Assembly: GCA_963786155.1 (NCBI GenBank)
Contig: CAWAXW010000006.1
Span: forward strand, 1,116,001 to 1,180,000
Direction: 5' to 3'
Source of the DNA: CAWAXW01 sp963786155
GTDB taxonomy: Bacteria; Actinomycetota; CADDZG01; WHSQ01
DNA: 64,000 nucleotides
Part shown: one piece after another, positions 26,559 to 35,382 of the stretch
Layout: each line of letters begins with the position of its first letter
How positions within the stretch are numbered: position 1 is the first letter of the stretch
The notes under the pieces: generated by a model
What the model saw: the letters and a program-made list of their open reading frames with translations, nothing else
Databases searched by the model: none
Told to the model about the DNA's origin: nothing
Translations under genes and position numbers: made by a program

Positions 26559-27188
26559 ATGACCACCGTCTACTTCGTGCGTCACGGTGCCACCGAGTGG
26601 AACCGCACCAAGCGGGCGCAGGGCCAAGCCGACATCCCTCTCAACCAGGAAGGCCACAAACAGGCGATCGCCGCTGCGCAAGAGCTGGCTCACTTCCCGA
26701 TCGTTGCCGTGTATGCCAGCGACTTAGCCCGAGCTGTCGACACGGCACGCCCGATCGCCGAAGCTCACGGCCTGACCGTTGAGATCAAACCTGCGTTCCG
26801 CGAGATCGATCAAGGCGAGTGGGAAGGGCTGCCCGTCCACGAGATCAAAGAGCGCTGGCCGGAACTCTGGGGCCCGGCGCGCCACTACACCACGCGGCCC
26901 GGCGGCGAATCGCCGCAGCAGGTGCGCGATCGTTCGCTCGCAGGCTTGAAGGAAGTGGTCGAAGCCCATCCCGAAGGCGAGGTCGTGATCGTGAGCCACG
27001 GAGGAACGATCCGCTGGCTAAGCGCAGAAGCCCTCGGTTACGACGACAAACGCTCCGCCCGCATCAGAGGCCTAGGAAACGGCGCAGCCGTGGCGCTCGA
27101 AGTTGCCTCCAACGACGGAAGCTTGGTCTTCGGCAACTTCAAGCGCCTCGACGGCAACACCACAGACCTAGACGACCCGAACGACTGA
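26559..27188 (+). CDS. Histidine phosphatase family protein
   Basis: 209 residues of the phosphoglycerate-mutase superfamily: YFVRHGATEWN (phospho-His), SDLARAVDTARPIA, FREIDQGEWEGLP (acid/base Glu) and VIVSHGGTIRWL (second His). Unlike the cobC-like paralogue at 208, the RHG motif is intact. It starts 2 nt after copA and is probably co-transcribed. Substrate unknown; broad-specificity sugar-phosphate phosphatase is one possibility. Confidence 0.9.
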   Translation: MTTVYFVRHGATEWNRTKRAQGQADIPLNQEGHKQAIAAAQELAHFPIVAVYASDLARAVDTARPIAEAHGLTVEIKPAFREIDQGEWEGLPVHEIKERWPELWGPARHYTTRPGGESPQQVRDRSLAGLKEVVEAHPEGEVVIVSHGGTIRWLSAEALGYDDKRSARIRGLGNGAAVALEVASNDGSLVFGNFKRLDGNTTDLDDPND

Positions 27189-27192
27189 GCGG

Positions 27193-27708
27193 CTAGTGCT
27201 GGAGTAACAGGTCGAGCGTGACCGTGTCGCCCTTCTTGTCGCAGAGGGTTCCGCCTTCGCTCACTGAGCCCTGGCCCGTGGCGTCTTTGTACGCGCCGGT
27301 GCCACCGGTGATGGAGAACGTGAAACCGGCCTCGCTCTCGAAGTCTGAGAACTTCCCTGCGGACTGGAACGAGATCTTTCCATCATCGAGGACGAAGTCG
27401 CCGTTGAACCGGGCCCAGCCGTCTTCCTTGCCGGTTTGCTCGACGAATGTGAACTGCAGGATCAGCTGCCCGGCCGCCTCGCAGGTCTCGGGATCGAGCT
27501 GCTTCTCTCGCGCCACTTCCCAGTCGCCGGGGGAGAAGCCTTTTGGCTTCTCGTCGATGCTCTTGGCGTGCTCGGTCGGGCGTGGATCGAAGAACGTGAG
27601 CGTGACCCTCTGAGGTTCAACTTGCGAGGTCGCCGGAGCGACCAAGGTTCCTATTAACAAGGCCGCGAGCAAACCGCTCGCGCCAAACAGCATTCTGAGT
27701 TTCGTCAT
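27193..27708 (-). CDS. Secreted dirigent/allene-oxide-cyclase-like protein, copy 1
   Basis: 171 residues with signal peptide (about 1-28, MLFGASGLLAALLIGTLVAP). The mature part has RVTLTFFDPRP, a lone Cys region LDPETCEAAGQLILQFTFVE, and SITGGTGAYKDATGQGSV. The TGGTGxY...G turn is the hallmark of the allene-oxide-cyclase/dirigent barrel. The end VTLDLLLQH matches the paralogue at 42753 (ITLDLLLQ). The two share order and spacing of all these blocks. The barrel assignment is inferred from the motif only. Confidence 0.72.
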   Translation of the reverse strand: MTKLRMLFGASGLLAALLIGTLVAPATSQVEPQRVTLTFFDPRPTEHAKSIDEKPKGFSPGDWEVAREKQLDPETCEAAGQLILQFTFVEQTGKEDGWARFNGDFVLDDGKISFQSAGKFSDFESEAGFTFSITGGTGAYKDATGQGSVSEGGTLCDKKGDTVTLDLLLQH

Positions 27709-27763
27709 TTCCCCTCCTGATCGGTGTTACTGGCGAGTCGAATCTAGTGCATGCGGACTGCTA

Positions 27764-27769
27764 TAGGTT
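27764..27769 (+). promoter_or_regulatory. -10-like TAGGTT, 6 nt before ATG
   Basis: TANNNT hexamer within CTATAGGTT, 6 nt before ATG 27776 of the aminotransferase, with no Shine-Dalgarno; probable leaderless start. Confidence 0.45.
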
Positions 27770-27775
27770 CACCCC

Positions 27776-28955
27776 ATGGAATTCAGGCGCATCACTCGGT
27801 TCCCGCCTTATGTGTTCTCGATCGTCAACGACATGAAGATCCAGGCTCGGCGGGCGGGGGAGGACATCATCGATCTCGGGATGGGGAATCCCGATATCCC
27901 GACTCCGGAAGCGGTCGTAGAGAAGCTCAAAGAAGCGGCGGACAACCCGCGCAACCATCGTTACAGCGCGTCGAAGGGCATCCCGAAGCTCCGTCGAGCG
28001 ATCTGCGACCTCTACGAGCGAGGGTGGGGGATCGAGCTCGATCCCGAGACCGAGGCGATCGCCACTATCGGCGCCAAGGAAGGTCTCTCCCACCTCGCTT
28101 GGGTCCTGCTGGGCCCCGGCGATTCGGTACTAGTCCCCGAGCCGACCTATCCCATCCACACCTACGCCATGATCCTGTCGGGGGCGAACGTGATCACCGT
28201 TCCGCTCTCGATCGACTCCGACTTCTTCGCGGACCTGGTCAGCGCGTACGAGAGCTCGGAGCCGAAGCCGAGGGTCGTGCTCTGCTCCTTCCCGCACAAT
28301 CCGACGACGGCTTTCGCGAGGCTCGACTTCTTCGAGCAGCTCGTGGACTTCGCGCGCACCCGCGACGTGATGATCGTGCACGACCTGGCGTACGCCGACC
28401 TCGTGTTCGACGAGGAGAGGGCACCATCGCTTCTGCAAGTGCCCGGCGCGAAGGAGGTTGGGGTCGAGTTCTTCTCGATGTCCAAGTCGTACTCGATGCC
28501 GGGATGGAGACTCGCGTTCTGCGTGGGGAACCCCGAGATCGATCGGCGCGCTGACAAAGCTCAAGTCGTATCTCGACTACGGGGTCTTCCAGCCGATCCA
28601 GATCGCCGGGATCATCGCCCTCAACGAGTGCACGGAAGTACCGAAGCAGATCCGCGAGATCTACCGGAGCCGCAGGGACGTCCTGTGCGACGGGCTCGAA
28701 CGGATCGGATGGCAGATGGACAGGCCCCCCGCGACGATGTTCGCGTGGGCCCCCATCCCCGAGCCGTTCCGGGAGATGGGCTCACTGGAGTTCGCGAAGC
28801 TGTGCATAGCCGAGGCGAAGGTCGCCGTGTCGCCGGGCGTGGGCTTCGGCAAGGCCGGCGACGGCCACATCAGATTCGCGCTCGTCGAGAACGAGCAACG
28901 CATCCGTCAGGCGCTCAAAGGCATCCGCAAGGTTCTGGAGAAGGCCCCCGCATAA
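27776..28955 (+). CDS. alaC: Class I/II aminotransferase, AlaC (glutamate-pyruvate) type, one frameshift
   Basis: PLP enzyme whose sequence follows E. coli AlaC closely: RFPPYVFSIVNDMKIQAR, IIDLGMGNPDIPTPE, HRYSASKGIPKLRRAI, VHDLAYADLVFD and PLP lysine K237 in FSMSKSYSMPGWRLAF. After VGNPEI an extra base (about 28553) shifts the frame by +1. The rest continues IGALTKLKSYLDYGVFQPIQ to VSPGVGFGKAGDGHIRFALV. Corrected length is 392 residues. It interconverts pyruvate/glutamate and alanine/2-oxoglutarate; LL-DAP aminotransferase is a less likely alternative. Confidence 0.88.
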
Positions 28956-28960
28956 AGGAA

Positions 28961-28985
28961 ACGGCCCCCGATCTTCGGGGGCCGT
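28961..28985. terminator. Bidirectional hairpin terminator
   Basis: A perfect 11-bp stem ACGGCCCCCGA / TCGGGGGCCGT with a 3-nt loop lies between the convergent aminotransferase and cold-shock genes. It is followed by ATCGGTTTGCTT on the + side and preceded by an A-rich AAAGGAA, so it can serve both. Confidence 0.85.
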
Positions 28986-29009
28986 ATCGGTTTGCTTAGT
29001 CGTTCCTCG

Positions 29010-29210
29010 CTAGGCAATCGTTACGTTGCTCGCCTGCTTTCCCTTTGGTCCGTCGGTTATCTCGAACTGAACCGCCTGGCCTTCTTCTAGGGACTTGTAT
29101 CCCTCGGTCTGAATAGCGGTGTAGTGAACGAACACGTCTTCGCCGCTGGACTGCGAGATGAAACCGTAGCCCTTGTCGTTACTGAACCACTTCACGGTGC
29201 CTTCAGCCAC
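29010..29210 (-). CDS. Cold-shock protein (CspA family)
   Basis: 66 residues from GTG 29210, preceded by AAAGGAAACGG. A longer upstream reading frame is rejected because it adds a basic tail not seen in the family. RNP1 KGYGFIS and RNP2 VFVHY are intact, and the protein ends ASNVTIA. A single-stranded nucleic-acid-binding RNA chaperone. Confidence 0.96.
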   Translation of the reverse strand: MAEGTVKWFSNDKGYGFISQSSGEDVFVHYTAIQTEGYKSLEEGQAVQFEITDGPKGKQASNVTIA

Positions 29211-29318
29211 TTCCGTTTCCTTTCTGCTCCACCGACGAACGCCGCAGGACCCTTCCCTGCTTCCTTCACGCACGACAGCGCCGTGAACGCTAACACGACA
29301 GCCCCGAGCCGCAACTGA

Positions 29319-29915
29319 TTATTTGAGCAGTCCCCGCAGACAGAAAGTGACCGCTTCATCGGCAAGCTGGGGACGGTCGCTCCATCCGCCGTCGGTTCCG
29401 TAATAGGTCTCGACGAAGTGGAACAGCGCGCCCAGGATCCCGTGCGCCATCAGCTCCGCGTCACCATGTCTGATCTCTCCGGCCGCCATTCCATCCTTGA
29501 TATGTGTGGCCGTATCGGCCACCACGATCTCCTGTCCCTTCTCGACGAGATGAGCGAACTCTTCGTAGCGAGGGGCTATCCGGATGAGGGAGAGGATCCC
29601 GGGTTCTTGACTAAAGAATTGGATCGAAGCTCGGATGCCCTTCTCGATCCTTTCGACCGGGTCGGTGACGCCCTCGATAGCGGACTGTTGCGAGCGGCGC
29701 AGGCTCAACAGAGCGGAGCGGAGAAGCTCGTCGAAAAGGGCTTCTTTCGATTCGAAGTACCAGTAGAAGACGCCCTTTCCGACGCCGAGCTCGTCACACA
29801 CGTCGCCGACCGTCGTCCGGTGGTAGCCCTGGTCGGCGAACAGTCTCAGGGCGGCCTCCATGACCTGCTCCCGGCGCTCTACGCCACGTTTCGTGAGTTT
29901 CCGGGCCTTCGACAT
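29319..29915 (-). CDS. TetR family transcriptional regulator
   Basis: 198 residues. N-terminal HTH (EAALRLFADQGYHRTTVGD and GVGKGVFYWYFESKEALFDE), then a helical ligand domain. ATG 29915 is preceded at 6 nt by TAGGGT, so it is likely leaderless. It lies 9 nt downstream of the ornithine-cyclodeaminase-like gene on the same strand, and its promoter overlaps that gene's stop. Target and ligand unknown. Confidence 0.93.
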   Translation of the reverse strand: MSKARKLTKRGVERREQVMEAALRLFADQGYHRTTVGDVCDELGVGKGVFYWYFESKEALFDELLRSALLSLRRSQQSAIEGVTDPVERIEKGIRASIQFFSQEPGILSLIRIAPRYEEFAHLVEKGQEIVVADTATHIKDGMAAGEIRHGDAELMAHGILGALFHFVETYYGTDGGWSDRPQLADEAVTFCLRGLLK

Positions 29916-29921
29916 CGGTAG

Positions 29922-29927
29922 ACCCTA
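29922..29927 (-). promoter_or_regulatory. -10-like TAGGGT of tetR-type gene, 6 nt before ATG
   Basis: TANNNT hexamer on the minus strand, followed by CTACCG and ATG 29915; it overlaps the end of the upstream gene. Confidence 0.45.
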
Positions 29928-31175
29928 GCCGTGGGGTAGCTCGCCGGGCGCGAGCTTCTCGGCGAGAGCCCGGATGAACAAGCCGACGTCGGTGATGATC
30001 CCCAGCGACTGGAACGAGCCCCGGTCCATGAGCTTCGTCACGGTCGCCTGGTTGATGTCGACGCACACGAGCGGCACCGATGCGGGGAGGCAGTTCCCGG
30101 TGGCGATCCCGTGCAACATCGTGCCGACGACGATGCAGTAGCCGACGAGATCGTCGCCACCCTGCCCCCAAATGAGCTCCCGCAGTTGTCTTTGCACCTC
30201 GAGCATGTCGGAAACAACCTCGGGCAACGGACCGTCGTCCCGCACGCTGCCGCCGAATAGGTAGCCGCACTTCTGCTTTACGAGGTGGTACACGATCCCG
30301 TCGTTGAACACGCCGGCCTCGATCGCGGCTTTGAACGATCCTTGCCGGCGCAACTCGTTGATGGCTCGGATGTGATGTTCGTGACCGTGTTCGGCGGGGA
30401 TGCCCTCGGCGAGATAGACGCCCAGCGAGGTCCCGAACATGTTGGACTCGATGTCGTGCGCGGCGACCCCGTTGCCTGCGAAGAGCGCGTCCACATAACC
30501 GGCCCGGATCAGACGCGGATAGATCGGGGGCCGAACCGGTGTGCACGACTGCCGGTCCTGCGACCCACAGGATCCTCTTGCCCTGCTCCTTTACCGAGCG
30601 CATCTGGTTCGCGACCTGCTCGACGAGGAGGCCCTTTGGCTTCTCGCTCGAGATATCAGAGGCCATGAACTCGAATGTCGGCTCATCCTTGCCCCGAGGC
30701 CTTTCGAGGGGCTGAACGCGGATCCCCAGTCCCTGCATCACGATCCGCATCCCCGCACGCACGTCAATCATGGCCACGGTGCGCGCCTCGGTTCCCTCGA
30801 TGGTGATGCCGCAATCCATCTCGGGGTGCCGGACCGGGAACCACTTGCCGTCGATGCGAACCTCGGTCTCCAGGTTCGTGCTCGAATAGAAGCCGGGCGG
30901 GAAAGCGCCGTCTGTGTCGGCCTCCACTAGGTCCGCATCCTCGACGGTCTCGGGGTTGGCCCCATGCTGACGCAGGCGCTCGATGACGCGCGTCAACTCC
31001 TCTTCGGTATCCGTCGTGACTTTGATCCGAGCGAAAGAGGTGTCTTCGTGCTTTATCCCGATGTCGAGCGTGACCATCTCGTAGCTCGCGCCGAGCTCGA
31101 TGATCTCGTCCAACACCGCGGAAGGATGAGGGACTCGATGATGTGCCCCTCTATGGTTACGTTCTCAGAGGGCAT
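29925..31175 (-). CDS. LOR/SDH-domain protein, ornithine cyclodeaminase-like (TIGR00300/AgrE C-terminal type), two frameshifts
   Basis: Reading from ATG 31175: SENVTIEGHIIESLILP, then a one-base loss near 31119, then VLDEIIELGASYEMVTLDIG, FPPGFYSSTNLETEVRIDGK, VRHPEMDCGI and WVAGPAVVHTG. A +1 shift near 30510 follows, then PPIYPRLIRAGYVDALFAGN and VFNDGIVYHLVKQKCGYLFG. Corrected length is 416 residues. The family is best known in archaea and in the C-terminal part of cyanobacterial AgrE/ArgZ, where it turns ornithine into proline and ammonia. The start overlaps the hydrolase stop by 11 nt. Confidence 0.75.
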
Positions 31176-31929
31176 TCGAGTGCTTGACGATGAACTCGTG
31201 GGTACGCTCGAAAACCTGCTGCCGGTCATAGTCGAGCGTGATGACGTGGTACGAGCGATCGAGCCAGACGAGCTCCTTGTCCACCGAAGCCACCTCGTCG
31301 AAGATGAACTGCGAGCTGCGAGTTGGGATGGTGTGGTCCTCGCGGCCCGCCATCACCAGGATCGGCGAGGTCACCTGGGGGAGCGCACGACGGGCTCGCT
31401 TGCAGGCGAACTTATAGGCGAGGTATCCGGCTTTCGCAGGTAGACGATCGGTCGCGATCTCCCGCTGGCCCGGCTCGGCTATGTCGTTGGTCTTGGCCGG
31501 AAGCGACCCGATCAAACGCGATGCGATGGGTGCCACCAGCCGCAATGGGTCGTTCGTGTAGACCCAGCCGGCCAGCGATACGACCCCGGCGACCTTGCGA
31601 GGGTGGCGTGCGGCGTAGTCGAGACAAAGGGCGGCTCCGAAGGACAGTCCCACCAGGAAGATCTCGTCCCGGCCCTCTGAGAGCCGCTCGATCCCATCCT
31701 CGAACGTCCCCAGCCACTCCTCGGCCGTCCGGGTGTTCAAGTCCTGCCAGGTACTGCCATGCCCGGGCAGCCTGGGGGCGAGAACCGCGATCCCGCGCTC
31801 GGATAGGTACTCGCCCAGGCCCCTCATTCCCTGGGGGCTGCCCTGGAAGCCGTGCATGAGAAGGGCCCCCACGGGGCCCTCGCCGAGCTCGAATTCCTCG
31901 GCTCCCTCGATGATCTGCGATTCACCCAT
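31165..31929 (-). CDS. Alpha/beta hydrolase (carboxylesterase Est30-like)
   Basis: 254 residues from ATG 31929. Oxyanion region LLMHGFQGSPQGM, nucleophile elbow VGLSFGAAL (Ser), acid in AGREDHTIP and histidine in RSYHVITLD complete the triad. Size and motif spacing resemble monoacylglycerol-lipase/Est30 carboxylesterases. A longer in-frame start (TTG 31971) exists. The stop overlaps the start of the next gene by 11 nt, so the two are probably co-translated. Substrate unknown. Confidence 0.88.
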   Translation of the reverse strand: MGESQIIEGAEEFELGEGPVGALLMHGFQGSPQGMRGLGEYLSERGIAVLAPRLPGHGSTWQDLNTRTAEEWLGTFEDGIERLSEGRDEIFLVGLSFGAALCLDYAARHPRKVAGVVSLAGWVYTNDPLRLVAPIASRLIGSLPAKTNDIAEPGQREIATDRLPAKAGYLAYKFACKRARRALPQVTSPILVMAGREDHTIPTRSSQFIFDEVASVDKELVWLDRSYHVITLDYDRQQVFERTHEFIVKHSNAL

Positions 31930-32028
31930 TGTTAACGCCCCTGTAACCGATGCGGAATGGAGACTGTCCAAACTTGCGAGGATTGTCTACCATCCGTGGT
32001 GGGGGAAGTAGCTGGGAGGGTTCTCACT

Positions 32029-32757
32029 TTGTTCTATTGGGTCTTCAAGGCCGTTCTCAAGCCATTGCTCAGAGTCATCTATCGCATCCGCGTAGAGGGC
32101 CTCGAAAACGTGCCCAAGAAGGGGGCGGCCGTCATCGCGGCCAACCACCTGAGCTTCCTGGACTCGTTCTTCATCCCACTCGTCGTGAATCGCCGCAAGG
32201 TCACGTATCTCGCCAAGGCCGACTACTTCAAGTCATGGAAGACGGCGTGGTTCTTCCGTATGGCCGGGCAGATCCCGATCGAGCGCGAGGGGGGAGCGAA
32301 GTCGGAGACCGCGCTCAAGGCCGGCCTCAAGACGTTGCGCGATGGGAACCTCCTCGGCATCTACCCCGAAGGCACACGCTCACCCGACGGCTACCTCTAT
32401 CGCGGACGCACAGGAGTTTCGCGGTTGACGTTGCAAGCGGGTGTCCAGGTCATCCCGTGCGGGTTGGTCGGGACGGAGAACGTCATGCCGAAGGATGCGA
32501 AGTTCCCACGCCTGCGCGGCCGCGTCCCCGTCAGGGTGCGCTTCGGCAAGCCGATCGACTTCTCCCGCTACGCGGGACAGGAGCGAAACCGCATGGCTTT
32601 GCGCGCGATGACCGACGAAATCGTGTTCGAGATCATGCAACTGTCCGGCCAGGAATACCGCGACGAGTACGCATCCAAGACACCATCCGAGCCGATCCCC
32701 GAGTCCGAGCGCATCGTGGACGACATAGTGCTATCCGAAGAGGTAATGGCCGGCTAG
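32029..32757 (+). CDS. 1-acyl-sn-glycerol-3-phosphate acyltransferase (PlsC family)
   Basis: About 242 residues. Motif I NHLSFLDS (HX4D catalytic pair), motif II region FFRMAGQIPIER, motif III YPEGTRSPDG and motif IV VIPCGLVG. TTG 32029 is preferred: GGGAGGG lies 8 nt upstream and the protein then begins FYWVFKAVLKPLLRV like its relatives. ATG 31957 and GTG 31999 are in-frame alternatives. It makes phosphatidic acid at the membrane. The 3' end overlaps the convergent glpK by 4 nt. Confidence 0.9.
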   Translation: MFYWVFKAVLKPLLRVIYRIRVEGLENVPKKGAAVIAANHLSFLDSFFIPLVVNRRKVTYLAKADYFKSWKTAWFFRMAGQIPIEREGGAKSETALKAGLKTLRDGNLLGIYPEGTRSPDGYLYRGRTGVSRLTLQAGVQVIPCGLVGTENVMPKDAKFPRLRGRVPVRVRFGKPIDFSRYAGQERNRMALRAMTDEIVFEIMQLSGQEYRDEYASKTPSEPIPESERIVDDIVLSEEVMAG

Positions 32758-34248
32758 CTCTTGGCCCAGCCCTTCGAGCGCTCGACCGCCTTCTTCCAGC
32801 CCGCATAGAGCTCGTCCGCGCGCGTCCTGTCGGCGGAGGGCTCGAATTCGGCCGCCGCCTTCCAGTGGCTCGAGACGTCGTCGAGCGAGTCCCACACCCC
32901 TTCGGCGAGGCCGGCGAGATAGGCGGCCCCGAGCGCGGTCGTTTCGAGCATGGCCGGGCGGCGGACGACGACTCCGAGTTGGTCGGCCTGGATGCGACAT
33001 AGCAGGTCCATGGCGCTGGCCCCTCCGTCGACGCGCAGCTCCGCGAGCCCGACGCCCGTGTCGGCGACCATCGCCTCGACCACGTCGCGAGTCTGATACG
33101 CCATCGCTTCGACGGCAGCACGGGCGAGGTGGGCCTTGGTCGTGCCGCGCGTTATCCCGAGATATGCCCCGCGCGCGTAGGGATCCCAATGAGGCGCTCC
33201 CAAGCCGACGAAGGCCGGCACGAGATAGGTGCCGTCGGTATCCCGAACCGACTCGGCCAGTGGTCCGGTCTCCGAGGCCTCCGAGATGATTCCGAGCCCA
33301 TCACGCATCCACTGCACCGCCGCCCCCGTGATGAAGATGCTGCCCTCGAGCGCGAACCGAACTCCGTCGCCGATGTCCCACGCTGCAGTCGACAGGAGTC
33401 CGTGCTCGGAGGCCGGAACGTCGGCGCCGGTGTTAAGTAGCACGAACGACCCGGTGCCGTAGGTGTTCTTGGCCATCCCGGTGTCGAAGCAGGCTTGGCC
33501 GAACAACGCCGCCTGCTGATCGCCGGCGATTCCCGAGATCGGGACTCGGCGTCTCCCAGGATGCCTCGCGCGGTCACCCCGAAGCGTCCGCTGGACGGCC
33601 GGACTTCGGGCAACAGCGACGAAGGGATCTTCAGTTTCTCGAGGATCCAGGGGTCCCACTCCCGCTCTGCCAGGGAGTACAGCATGGTGCGCGACGCGTT
33701 CGATGGCTCGGTTGCGTGCGACTCCCCGGCCGTCAGCCTCCACAGCAACCACGAATCGATCGTTCCGAACGCGAGCTCGCCGCTATCGGCTCGATCGCGG
33801 AGTCCTCGACGTTCTCGAGGTACCACATGATCTTGGTGGCGGAGAAGTACGGATCGAGCACGAGCCCGGTCCGGCCGCGGATCTCGGGTTCGAGACCGTC
33901 GGCTTTCAAGCGCTCGCATATCGCCGCGCTCCGGCGGCACTGCCACACGATCGCGGGTGCGACGGGGTTCCCGCGGAACCGATCCCACAGGACCGTCGTC
34001 TCTCGCTGATTCGTGATGCCGATCGCGGCCACATCCGCCGGTTTCACCGTTGCGTCGGCGAGCGCCGAGGTCATGACCCGGACGGTCGTATCCCAGATCT
34101 CCTCCGCGTCGTGCTCCACCCAACCCGGATGGGGGAAGTGCTGTGTGAACTCGGAGTAGGCGCGACCGCGCACACGGCCCTCGGGATCGATGACGAGCAC
34201 GGTGATCCCGGTCGTTCCCGCGTCGATGCTCAGAACGAGTTCCGGCAT
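32754..34248 (-). CDS. glpK: Glycerol kinase, two frameshifts
   Basis: FGGY-family kinase. N-terminal LVLSIDAGTTGITVLVID (phosphate loop), GITNQRETTVLWDR and IVWQCRRSA are glycerol-kinase specific. A one-base loss near 33785 leads to SGELAFGTIDSWLLWRLT. A second near 33547 leads to VPISGIAGDQQAALFGQACF, then NTYGTGSFVLLNTG and VDGGASAMDLLCRIQADQLG. Correcting both gives 498 residues, a normal length. It phosphorylates glycerol to glycerol-3-phosphate, which fits the plsC neighbour. TAGAGT 6 nt before ATG 34248 suggests a leaderless start. Confidence 0.93.
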
Positions 34249-34254
34249 CCGGCA

Positions 34255-34260
34255 ACTCTA
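34255..34260 (-). promoter_or_regulatory. -10-like TAGAGT of glpK, 6 nt before ATG
   Basis: TANNNT hexamer on the minus strand followed by TGCCGG and ATG 34248, with no Shine-Dalgarno. Confidence 0.45.
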
Positions 34261-34267
34261 CGTGGGG

Positions 34268-35326
34268 TCAGTCCCTTGTCTTGAGAAGAATCTCGGCGTC
34301 GACCCAGCCGATGCCAGAGAGCCCGATGGACTCCGCGGCCGCTTGGCTGAGGTCCAATACGCGGTCGTCGATATAGGGCCCTCGATCGTTCACCAGAACG
34401 ACCACGCCGGAGCCGTTGTAGCTCACGAAGAGCCAGGTGCCGAAGGGCAGTTCCTTGCTGGCCGCCGTGAACAGGTCCGGGTCGAAGACGTCACCGCTGG
34501 CGGTCGAGTTTCCTTCGAAGCCCGGCCCATACCAGGAGGCGATGCCCGAGAAGCTCACGCCCGTTCCCACGAAGCCCTTGGGGATGCCGCGTGCCGGGCC
34601 GGACGGCGACAGCAACTGGAGGAGGGCCTCGGAGGGGACGGCGGCCAGCGCGGCTTGGCGGCGCGCTTCGGCTTCGAGCTCGGCGATGCGCGTGTTCATC
34701 TCCGCGAGCCGCCGGCGACGTGAGCTCAAGGCGCGCGACGTGGCGGATTCCAGTTCGCTCACCTCGGCGTGAACCGAAAGAAGCTTCTGCTTTCGCTCGT
34801 CGACGACCTCCTGCGCGACCTCCAGCTCTTGCCGGTTGGCAACGAGCTCTTCCAAGGCCGCGGCATCCAGCTCGGCGACGCGCTCGCTCACCTCGTCCAA
34901 GGTCATGAGGTCGGTGAGGTCTTGCGCGGCGACGAGCATCTCGGTGGCACGGCTGGGGCCTGCCTTGTAGGCCTCGACCGCCCGGGCGACGTATGTGGCC
35001 AGTGCCTCGTCGTAGCGGTCCTCGGCTTGGTTCTGAGCGAGCTCGAGCGCGCCCAGCTCCTGGCTGGATCGAACGATCTCGTCCTCGAGCTCGGCCTTCC
35101 TTGTTCTCAACGAGTCCAGCTCGCCTTCGATCGTGCTCACTTCGTCGCCGATCTGCTGGGCGCGCTTGCGCAGCTCGTCGAGGTCTGTCGCCCCCGCAGT
35201 CGAGGGCATCACGAGCGAGCCCGCGGCCACGGCGACCAGCGGGATCAGAGCGCGCCTGCAAGAAGAGCGTGTTCGACTCACCTCCCCTGTGTCGGTTCGC
35301 GAGAGGTTCGCATTGAGCCGGCTCAT
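34268..35326 (-). CDS. Secreted coiled-coil protein with C-terminal RlpA-like double-psi barrel
   Basis: 352 residues. Signal sequence with basic start (SCRRALIPLVAVAAGSLVMP, cleavage near GATDLD), then a long coiled coil (about 50-245, e.g. DEVSTIEGELDSLRTRKAEL). The C-terminal RlpA domain has GIASWYGPGFEGNSTASGD, FTAASKELPFGTWLFV and VNDRGPYIDDRVLDLSQAA, including the conserved Asp. RlpA-type domains act on or bind peptidoglycan. The layout resembles actinobacterial cell-wall proteins with NlpC/P60-like coiled coils, here with RlpA in place of the hydrolase. Confidence 0.88.
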   Translation of the reverse strand: MSRLNANLSRTDTGEVSRTRSSCRRALIPLVAVAAGSLVMPSTAGATDLDELRKRAQQIGDEVSTIEGELDSLRTRKAELEDEIVRSSQELGALELAQNQAEDRYDEALATYVARAVEAYKAGPSRATEMLVAAQDLTDLMTLDEVSERVAELDAAALEELVANRQELEVAQEVVDERKQKLLSVHAEVSELESATSRALSSRRRRLAEMNTRIAELEAEARRQAALAAVPSEALLQLLSPSGPARGIPKGFVGTGVSFSGIASWYGPGFEGNSTASGDVFDPDLFTAASKELPFGTWLFVSYNGSGVVVLVNDRGPYIDDRVLDLSQAAAESIGLSGIGWVDAEILLKTRD

Positions 35327-35382
35327 TGACCAGCCTCGACGGCTAGGCTTACTCGGGCAGGTCCACTGAGAGGGAGGGAAGC

